Assembly: GCF_000165425.1 (NCBI RefSeq)
Contig: NW_001799455.1
Location: 1 to 64,000, forward strand
Source of the DNA: Paramecium tetraurelia
Taxonomy: Eukaryota; Ciliophora; Oligohymenophorea; Peniculida; Parameciidae
Direction: 5' to 3'
DNA: 64,000 nt
Position 1 is the first letter of the stretch. Every line of letters starts with the position of its first letter. The position numbers were made by a program, and so were the translations under genes. This document shows, piece after piece, positions 1 through 9,219 of the stretch. A model generated the notes under the pieces. The model saw only the letters and a program-made list of their open reading frames with translations, was not told the DNA's origin and ran no database searches.

Positions 1-1
1 C

Positions 2-3000
2 AGCATGGGCAGATCTAAACCAGTTAATTAATATTAATTAAATAATTAGTAACAATTAAAGACTTCTTAAAAGTAGAACAATTAAGATGAATAATCAATA
101 AATACTAATTTGTAATTGTAAAATCAAGAAGGAGGTTAAATATAGTAGAATATAATATAATCTTAATCAACAAATAATAATAGAGAAGTAATAAGAAAAG
201 AACCATTATTAAATAATTTATAAAAATAAGTATCAACTAGCACTAATAATTAATAACCTCTAAATTAATCAATAAATAATAAAAATGATTAACCTATATA
301 AATATCAACTAACACTAATAACGAATAACCAATTAACTAACAAATAAATAATAAGAATGTTTAACCTATATAAATATCAAGTAACACTAATAATAAATAA
401 CCACTAAACTAACCTATAAATAATAATAATGTTTAATTAAAATAGATACCAACTAAAACTAATAATGAATAACCAATAAACTAATAAATGAATAATAAAA
501 ATGTTTAATTTACATAAGCAATAACTAATACAAATACTGGTTTATTATTTGGATAACTCCCTAAATTTAATAATTTGTTATTCTAATAAGCATCCACTAG
601 CACTAATAATGAATAACCACTAAACTAACCAATAAATAATAAGAATTTATAATTTACATAAATATCAACTAATAATAATAATGAACAACCATTAAACTAA
701 TAAATGAATAATTAAAATGTTTAATTTACATAAATATCAACTAACACTAATAATGAATAACCATTAAACTAATAAATGAATATATAAAAATGTTTAATTT
801 ACATAAGCAATAACTAATACTAATACTGGTTTATTATTTGGATAACTCCCTAAATTTAATAACTTGTTATTCTAATAAGCATCCACTCGCACTAATAATG
901 AATAACCACTAAACTAACCAATAAATAATAAAAATGTTTAATTTACATAAATATCAACTAACACCAATAATGAACAACCATTAAACTAATAAATGAATAA
1001 TTAAAATGTTTAATTTACATAAATATCAACTAACACTAATAATGAATAACCATTAAACTAATAAATGAATAATTAAAATGTTTAATTTACATAAATATCA
1101 ACTAACACTAATAATGAATAACCATTAAACTAATAAATGAATAATTAAAATGTTTAATTTACATAAATATCAACTAAACACTAATAATGAACAACCATTA
1201 AACTAATAAATGAATAATAAAAATGTTTAATTTACATAAGCAATAACTAATACTAATACTGGTTTATTATTTGGATAACTCCCTAAATTTAATAACTTGT
1301 TATTCTAATAAGCATCCACTCGCACTAATAATGAATAACCACTAAACTAACCAATAAATAATAAAAATGTTTAATTTACATAAATATCAACTAACACTAA
1401 TAATGAATAACCATTAAACTAATAAATGAATAATTAAAATGTTTAATTTACATAAATATCAACTAACACTAATAATGAACAACCATTAAACTAATAAATG
1501 AATAATAAAAATGTTTAATTTACATAAATATCAACTAACACCAATAATGAACAACCATTAAACTAATAAATGAATAATTAAAATGTATAATTTACATAAA
1601 TATCAACTAACACCAATAATGAACAACCATTAAACTAATAAATGAATAATTAAAATGTTTAATTTACATAAATATCAACTAACACTAATAATGAATAACC
1701 ACTAAACTAACCAATAAATAATAAGAATTTATAATTTACATAAATATCAACTAACAATAATAATGAATAACCATTAAACTAATAAATGAATAATTAAAAT
1801 GTTTAATTTACATAAATATCAACTAACACTAATAATGAATAACCATTAAACTAATAAATGAATAATAAAAATGTTTAATTCACATAACCAATAACTAATA
1901 CTAATACTGGTTTATTATTTGGATAACTCCCTAAATTTAATAATTTGTTATTCTAATAAGCATCCACTCGCACTAATAATGAATAACCACTAAACTAACC
2001 AATAAATAATAAAAATGTTTAATTTACATAAATATCAACTAACACTAATAATGAACAACCATTAAACTAATAAATGAATAATTAAAATGTTTAATTTACA
2101 TAAATATCAACTAACACCAATAATGAATAACCACTAAACTAACCAATAAATAATAAGAATTTATAATTTACATAAATATCAACTAATACTAATAATGAAT
2201 AACCACTAAACTAACCAATAAATAATAAGAATTTATAATTTACATAAATATCAACTAACACTAATAATGAACAACCACTAAATTAATCAATAAATATTAC
2301 AAATGTTTAATTTACATCAGTATCAACTAACACTAATAATGAATAAAAACCAAGTTAATAATCTTAAGCATCAACTCATACTTAATGTTTTTAACAATAA
2401 TAGCAATCTTCCATTTATATCTATAATTGCTTTCATTAAAAAAATTCATACTAATAAAATAGTTAAAATTAAAACTAACCATTAAATCAATCAGCCTCTT
2501 TTAAAAGTCAATAAATTTAACCTTATGACAATTGCAACTAATCAAATTTATCTTTTTAATAATCTTAATAAATTCCCATTATTAATCGTCCTTAAATTTA
2601 AGTTTTACACTTAAATGAAAATAATATGTCATAACAACCAAATACAAATACTAGTTAAAAATCACGGTTATTATTTCCAATTTTTATTCCTACTTCAAAT
2701 TCAGCATACAATCAATAAGAACTTAATAATTAAGACGATTTACTATTTGATGATAATTTCTTTTTTAACCTATCTTTTTTAACGCCAATATCGCACCTTA
2801 TTAATACTAGTCGCTTTACTCATTTAAATCGATCATACAATAGTACAAAAGAATCGAATACAAAACTAACATCAACATAGTATAATTAATTAATATCTAT
2901 TGCTGAAAAACAACTTTATCAACAATGGAAGGAATATAAAAAACCCTTTAAATCGATCAATAAATTGTAATTTAGAATAATAGTAATAAATTAGAATGCA

Positions 3001-5553
3001 AAACAATAGTTCCTTGAAAATTTTGGATAACTATTATTGCAATTATCTTTTCTAAATTAGAATTATGATGTTATCTTATCTGGATAACATTAACCAGTAT
3101 TTTTGAAGCGAAAAGAAGAGGCTTTAACAATTTCTCTTCTTGATGAAATTTTACATACTTTGATTGGGAAAAGTAATAAGGAATTTAGTATTGTAAACGA
3201 GAATAGCATGAATAATAATGATTTTATTTTATTATTTACTGAATAATTATTAGAAATGTCAGCTACTTGTAAAACAGAATTATAAAATGAAGGAATCAAT
3301 ACGATAATTCAAATTTAAAATTACAATCAATTTAATACTATTAATATTAAAAATGGATAAATTATCAGTAGTTCAAATAATTTATTAGAATTTTTAAATT
3401 AAATAGATAAAAAATAGCCATTAATGAAAACATAAAGGTTATAAGGCAATCAAGAAAAGGAAGAATTAAAATAAAAAATGAATGAATATGGTTTCTAGAT
3501 AGACTCAAAAGAAGCAAATAGCTTAAAAGGACTGTTAGAGATAAATACATTTACAAAATATTCTTTATCATCAAAAGGAACCACTATAGATATAAAAGGC
3601 ATCATCAAATTTTTTTGTACTAACGGAACTGCTAGAGACATTATGAGGAGAAAAAATAGAGGGGGAAAGTCACTTTATGTTTTTTATGTAATTTTAGATT
3701 TAAGTTCAATTTAGAAGGAAACATTGTTAGAAATTGTATTACCGTTTTTATCTTAATTAATTGAACTATGTAGATAATATTAGATAATTTGTAATTTGAT
3801 GATTTTGAATAATCCGTTAATAATTATAAAGTCAAATTACGCTACTTTATGGACCGATTAGGAATATACTCTATTAATTGAAAAATTAATTGATTACCAA
3901 GATGAAGCTTCAAAAGATTATTCTGATCCATAATTATAATAAATATTTGATTAGTTTGAAAGATTTTGCCATTACAAAAAATATTTGATATTTATCAATC
4001 ACTCTTTTTATGACTATTAATTCAAGGAACTTTAATAATTGATAAATATGGCCTAATAAAAGCAAATTAAAATTATCTCTTTAGGGGCAGATATAAAGAA
4101 ATATATCAATCGTTCAATTGAGGGAATTATTTAGTATTCATTAAATCACTCAAAGGAATCATATAAAATTATAAAAAATATGTTCAGCAAAGTTTTGGAA
4201 GCAGAAACATTTAATGGGGACTTCTAGTTTTAGCAAAATAATCAATAATATCCAAGAAAATTATAACTTGAGAAGTATTGCTCAAAATAAGGTTAAGTTA
4301 ATTGTTACATGAATAAATATTTTAACTATCAAAAAGAAGGGGAATAAAATAAGGATAGGAAAATTGCTCTTATTGATCCCAAACTATTTCTTTTAATTAA
4401 GTTGATAGAATTGGAAAGATTGTTTCTTGAAATGGAATAATTAATGTAGAAACGAGGAAAATGATATAAGATTTATATATAAAACTTTATTAAAATTGTT
4501 CCAAAAAAATATAGAATTAATAGGTTGTTCATTAATACAAATCCTGTTTATGTTTACCTATCCAAAATGTATAAATTTATATTTTAAAATCCTTTCCTTA
4601 CTGCAAATTTAAATTAAAATTACTATTTTTACATATATTAGTCAAAATATCCAAAATGTAATGTTACTGGGAACAATGTGAACCATGAAATAAAAAAAAA
4701 GTGAACTTAATTCTTCTTAGATATGCTCTCAAATATTGTTCTATTAACATTAAATCCAATTACTATAAGAATTTATTCTTAGTATAATGTTCATTTAATT
4801 TAAGGTTACTAGATATAACAATTAATTTTACTATAGAATAATGGCAATCAAGATTTATCTTCAAAATAATTTTCTGCTTCATTTAGGATAGATTAACAAT
4901 CTAACATAAAATAGTTTAATAAATTATAAATACAAAGAAAATGCCTGAGAGATACTATTATTGATAATTCTTCAGGTTTAATATTCCTTCCATCTAAATG
5001 TATTTTTAACCACGACCATCACCAAAATAATTGTCCCTTTTTGTAAATAACCTCTTTTTACCATATTCCAAAGAATGTGATAAAATTTAGTCATGCAATC
5101 AAGCAATTTATTGAATTCCTATCAGATTTCTAATTATTTTTTTATTAGTTATCAATCATCTTTGTTCCTTTATCTTTATTTGATAAGAATAAAATTATTA
5201 AAATACTAAAATATATTTATTTAATTCTGAATATTCCATTAACAATAATTTAACCTCGTTTTAAAAGATATCTGAATTTATCGATCCTTTTTCATAATGC
5301 TGGCTTTCTTCATCATATACATTTAGTATATCTGTCAAGTATTTTTGTTGATGTCATGTCATCTAAAATGTAACTACTTCCTCTATAAATTTTAAGATTG
5401 AATTCACTCGTGTTCAAATAAGTTATCCAAACTTTTTTCTGTATAGAAATTGATGTTTTTCCATTTTATTCAAATAAATTAATAAAATATGGGTTGCACT
5501 ACTGCAAAAATTCACGAGCCTCTAAGTTAAAGACTTAGGGAGAAAGCAAGTGA
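2..5553 (+). pseudogene. Large Gln/Asn-rich repeat protein gene, partial at 5' end, frame broken
   Basis: From the window edge an open frame passes through the 72-bp array and continues to a TGA at 4462-4464, about 1480 codons. After the array (2346-2620) comes a Gln/Ser/Asn-rich stretch. A less biased region of about 600 residues follows (2626-4464), with a hydrophobic strand LYVFYVILDLSSI at about 3679 and YLIFINHSFYDYQ at about 3982, spaced like the first strand and a later strand of a von Willebrand A-like fold; the resemblance is weak. Frame 1 stays protein-like after the first TGA, crosses a second TGA at 4702, and remains open to 5551-5553. With two +1 shifts in the repeats and two internal TGA codons, the gene is probably decaying, or it ends at 4464. 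Its true start lies upstream of the window. The product is not recognised; the GLLFG motifs recall FG-nucleoporins, but that is only a resemblance. Confidence 0.55.
222..2345 (+). repeat. 72-bp (24-codon) tandem repeat array, coding
   Basis: About two kilobases of direct repeats with a 72-base period, about 29 units. Read in the ciliate code each unit begins NVQFTQIS and ends EQPLNQQMNNQ, so the period is exactly 24 codons. Four copies of a longer module (near 517-599, 807-889, 1238-1320 and 1888-1970) insert a further 24 codons containing TGLLFGQLPKFNNLLFQ, keeping the same register. The array is open in frame 2 up to about 783, frame 3 to about 1187, and frame 1 beyond, so two single-base insertions have occurred inside it. 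Units are 90-100 percent alike by eye, with variants (PINNK against QMNNQ ends) distributed as expected from unequal crossing-over. Repeats closer to the start (222-510) are more diverged. Confidence 0.9.
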
Positions 5554-5996
5554 GATTTTTAAAAAGCTTGATATCAAAGGGACCGGAACTATCGACAAGG
5601 AAGGAACTGAATAGTTTTGGTAACCATTTAAATAACTTATTAAGGAAGTCCAATTTTGCAAAGTTAAACACAGAAGCACTATTTGAAAGCAGTTGATTTT
5701 GACAAGAGTGGAGACATTACAGAGGACGAGTGGATGGCATTTTGGGAGATTGTAAAAGAAAATGGGTACTCAGAGGAAGAAATAAATATAGAAGTAAAAA
5801 TTAGATTATTAAAGGAAGTTAGACGAATTGATGGATGGCAAAGCTTGGGTATAATTCAAAAGAGTGGACAGATTCTTAAAGATAGATGAAAAGAGAAGAG
5901 GTTCAAGGGTAAAGTCGATTGTGTAGGAAGAAAAGAGGAGACTCTCTATCATCTAGCCAGCACGATTATAAAAGAGCAAGACTATGTAAAGTGAGG
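5489..5996 (+). pseudogene. EF-hand protein gene with N-terminal MGC lipidation motif, frame-disrupted
   Basis: Starts MGCTTAKIHEPL; Gly2 and Cys3 are a typical N-myristoylation/palmitoylation context. Residues about 20-45 (FKKLDIKGTGTIDKEG) resemble a first EF-hand loop. A second, canonical loop DFDKSGDITEDE follows in another frame at about 5695-5740. The intervening LNTEALFE (about 5660-5685) lies in the third frame, and the likely C-terminus (RVDRFLKIDEKRRGS, about 5863-5905) needs a further shift. No GT-AG intron of usual size explains the first two shifts; single extra bases near 5657 and 5685 would. I therefore read this as a recently broken calcium-sensor gene, with sequence error as the alternative. 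It starts 64 bases before the end of the preceding open frame. Confidence 0.6.
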
Positions 5997-6055
5997 GACA
6001 TGACATGCAGTAAGAAATTTAACAATAATCTTGATTATATTTTTAATTACATATA

Positions 6056-7087
6056 TCATAGTTAAATAAAATTGAAGTCTTCAACTACAACTGGCTCATC
6101 TTCATCCTCCGCCTAAACGACATCTTGTACAAATTTGACTTTGATTAACTCTTTCAATTTATTACATCTTTGGATTAACTAATATTAGTTTTGGAAGATT
6201 ACCTTCTATCTAATCAAATTTGGATTGTCATTCTATGATAATTCGATCAAGTTTTTAATGCATGATTAGATGAAATTGCTTGAACTAATGGGATCAACAA
6301 AGAAATCGTTTGGCATTTGTTGTAGCTAATGGTAAAATACAGGGATGAAGTCAATAAAAAAACTAGTTTATTCTTCTATCAATCTTTCACAGGATGTAAT
6401 TAGAATTAATAGTTATTTCCATTGTTCGAATGACTCAAAATGTTCTCCCAATAAAAACTTAACGAATGCATATTAGATTTCTCCCAAAAGCAGAGAATAT
6501 TCATTTTGATATTCTGATTTCAATAATTCTTCTACTATTGTGGACTTATCAAAATTTAAGGCTGTCAATTATTATCCATGAGATTTGCTTGGGTTCTTTA
6601 ATTTAGGTATATCGGTATAATAGATTGTAGAATGCAAAGGGTTGTTGCTTCCAATGTCTTTGTCATTGTATTCTTCAACACATACATTTTTGATTGGATC
6701 CAATTTGTCTAAGACTTTTCTATTGATCAGATTCACACATTATTTCCATACTTCATACTTATCCATTGGATAAATACCCAAATACAAATCGAAGTCATGC
6801 ATTTCTAAAGTGTGTATGTATGGTGCACAATCCTTGAAAGTAAGGAATTCTTATAATTCACTATTCCATTGCTTTACCAGATATTTGTTTTCTGGTGAAA
6901 CTATGAAGAAGAATCCTTACTTGAATTGATAGCCTTCTTCCTTTAGCGAATAATGAACATAGTGGGTACCAAAGGGTATGCCTTGTACTCCTTTGAACTT
7001 CTTTCCAACTATCCATTGGGAATTATCAATTCCGAATTAGAGATTCTCAGGTGAGTCAAGTAGAAGAAGAATGCCTAATTAATTCAT
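6056..7087 (-). CDS. AAR2: AAR2 family protein (U5 snRNP assembly factor)
   Basis: Single-exon gene of 343 residues. AAR2 binds Prp8 in the cytoplasm and holds it in an immature U5 snRNP before Brr2 replaces it. Family hallmarks are clear: [15 protein letters not shown] followed by [20 protein letters not shown] at residues 8-45 (the family's GIDxxSW...GPKFKGVKMIPPGIH signature), and in the helical C-terminal half [20 protein letters not shown] and [15 protein letters not shown] (vertebrate proteins have DVLGELQFAFVCFLLGN and IPADFFVDIVS). It ends in an acidic tail (EDEDEP). The start ATG overlaps the stop of the upstream same-strand gene as ATGA. The hallmark starts only eight residues in, so the N-terminus is shorter than in animals. 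Intact, with no frame problem. Confidence 0.93.
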
Positions 7088-7488
7088 TATTAATATTTTT
7101 ATTAATAGGCCTAAATTTGGCGTTGTAATCTATTCACATTCGATTTCATTCTATTCATTTGAGTCTATTCAGCATTCTAAACGATTTCGTAATCAATCAG
7201 CGGTTGGGAATAGCGGGGATCGAATTCTTCTTCCTTGATCACTTAGAATTTATTCAATTCAAACTATCTGATGTTCACGCGAACTTGATCTAAGTTTTTG
7301 TCGATTCTGCTCATCAACTCTAATAAGTCTTATAAGCCATCTCCAGAATCAGGGAATAGTAATACAGGTTTCTCCTTGGACCAATTGTCAACTGGTATTT
7401 CAAATGATTTATGTAACACATCTTCTAATGTTTCAGCAGAGTTCTTAAGTAAGGCGTATACCTTCAGGATTTCTTCGTCAATATTCAT
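7084..7488 (-). CDS. Small coiled-coil protein, unknown function
   Basis: A 134-residue open frame beginning MNIDEEILKVYALLKN and ending in a Gln-rich helix (RLQRQIQAYQQKYQQ). Most of it looks alpha-helical and charged, with heptad-like spacing at residues 55-85 and 105-134. No catalytic motif or membrane segment is visible. Size and helix content resemble small subunits of Mediator or kinetochore complexes, but I see no signature that decides this. Its TGA stop overlaps the ATG of AAR2 by four bases on the same strand, unusual for a nuclear gene. No acceptable intron fuses the two frames. Codon use and purine loading match neighbouring genes, supporting a real CDS. Confidence 0.65.
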
Positions 7489-7873
7489 AATAATCAACTT
7501 GGTGACATTTGTAAAAACTATATAAATTTATCAAATTCCTTAAAATAATTAGATAAAAATATTCTTGATTTTTGTATTAGCAAATTTATTAGCAAAGTGA
7601 GATAGTTTACAAGTTAAAATTAAGGTCTGTTTAGTCAGAAGAAGAAATTTGTTATATCTAATATTATTAGTAGCAATAATTTATATTAATTTAATCTATG
7701 AATTTATAATTATAATAAGGACAAATAGTCACTGATAATTTAAGCTAAATATCCTAATTGAGCACGAGAGCACCCACAGTAATAAATCAGCAGCAGGAAT
7801 CATTGCCATTTATATCCTATACAACAGAGAATGTTGACAGATAATAAAAACTATAGAAAGAAAATAGAAACTA
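7489..7873. other. Intergenic, about 385 bp
   Basis: AT-rich spacer between the divergent small coiled-coil gene (minus strand) and the PRP4-like locus (plus strand). It should hold both promoters. No further open frame or repeat stands out. Confidence 0.6.
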
Positions 7874-9111
7874 ATGGCAGAAGCACGTAAATTGATGGTG
7901 CCTACTCAGGAAAATGAGATCAAGTCATAGTTAAGATAATTAGGGTAGCTAGTAACTTATTTTGGTGAAGGTGCTGCTGATAGGGGATAGCGACTACACT
8001 CATTGTTAACAGAACACTTGATGTAATACGGGAGATTGCCTTAGTTTTTTAACAATAGAACAATCATAATATGGGTAATTTAGAGAATGAATACTTCTTA
8101 TATGAGTGTGTTGAATAATTGAGGGCTGCCAAGTTATCTTTTCACAATGCAGCACTAAGAGTTGGGAAACAGAGATTAAGAAGATTGACTGTTGAGGCTT
8201 TATAAGAAGGTTAAGGGGTGTTGGAGGAAATGTAGAAAGTAAACCAGTGGATCTGGAGAATGTAAATTGTGGGACATTCAAACTGCCTCACTAAAGTCAA
8301 GTTTTTCGTACATTTAACTAAGTGTCATTCTGTTGCTTTTCATCCTTAATCTTTATTAACAATATCTCCGTAATCCTTTGCCAATGTTGCCACTGCATCA
8401 GCTGATCTGTCAATTAGATTATGGACATTGGATTTGGATTAGTAAGAGGTAGAGAATTTGGCAATGCTGTAAAAGTCGATTGGATTGAAAGGCCATGAAG
8501 ACAGGATAAACAAAGTAATATTTCATTAGGATGGTGAAGGATTGATAAGTATGGGTTTTGATAAGACATGGAGATTATGAGATATAGAAACTTAAACTGA
8601 ATCAATGGTCTAGACTGGACATTCCAGGGAAATCTACTCAGGAGCCTTGCATCCAGATGGTTCCTTATTGTTTACAGGGGATTTAGGAGGATTTGGATAG
8701 ATTTGAGAATAGGCAAAGGCATTTTGCCATTTGTTGGTCATGTCAAAGGAATATTAGCTAGGGATTTCAATACGAACGGTTATCATCTAGCAACTGGTGG
8801 AGATGATAACTTCATAAGGGTTTGGATATAAGAAGAAGAAATGTGATAGAAAAGATACCTGCGCATAATAAATTGGTGAGTGATCTAAAATTTAGCCAAT
8901 TTATAGTAAATTTTTATTAGTGCTTCTTATGATGGAAACATAAAATTTTTGAATTCTTAGGGATTGGAGTTTGCATTCTGTATACAAGACATCTGATACA
9001 AAAGTAAGAAATGATTAGTATGTATTTTAGCACACATCTATTTGTATAACAAATGATATAAAGACGATGGTATCCACAGGGTTGGACAGGAAATTCGTAA
9101 TTTGGTAATGA
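7874..9111 (+). pseudogene. PRP4: Decayed U4/U6 snRNP protein PRP4 (WD40) gene
   Basis: The N-terminus carries the splicing-factor Prp4 signature ARKLMVPTQENEIKSQLRQL...YFGEGAADRGQR (human PRPF4 has ARRLQVCTDDNEVKACLRAL...LFGEGPAERRER). WD40 repeats follow: LKGHEDRINKVIFHQDG, TGHSREIYSGALHPDG, FVGHVKGILARDFNTNG, and a final GLDRKFVIWQ before TGA at 9109-9111. The frame is broken repeatedly: a shift near 8070; a TGA at 8578-8580 where the family has the Trp of a WD dipeptide; a short deletion near 8700 and a one-base loss near 8828, both also in WD dipeptides. None has intron borders. Prp4 is essential in the U4/U6.U5 tri-snRNP, so an intact copy must exist elsewhere. This one looks like a dying duplicate. 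Confidence 0.85.
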
Positions 9112-9219
9112 TTTTTATAATTAATTAATTATGATAATAGAATATTATGATAAACAATAATTGGTTGTCTATTGTAATATTCAGCAATCTTACCAAAGCA
9201 TTTTTATATAAAATAATAA

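Noticed and set aside
2303-2485. A 60-codon standard-code frame at the end of the repeat array
   Set aside because: It lies in a different frame from the long ciliate-code frame and is explained by the repeat unit; treated as a shadow.
1-2500. Non-coding satellite or subtelomeric repeat
   Set aside because: No telomeric G-rich repeats are present, the unit is exactly 24 codons with no TGA, and the frame continues into unique coding sequence.
2626-4464. Sec23/Sec24 COPII subunit
   Set aside because: A Gln-rich head plus a von Willebrand A-like strand pattern fits loosely, but no zinc finger, gelsolin-like end or conserved Sec24 motif could be found.
4700-4720. A 20-nt intron (GTG...TAG) removing the TGA at 4702
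   Set aside because: Its removal would put the following sequence out of the frame that is open to 5553, so it does not help.
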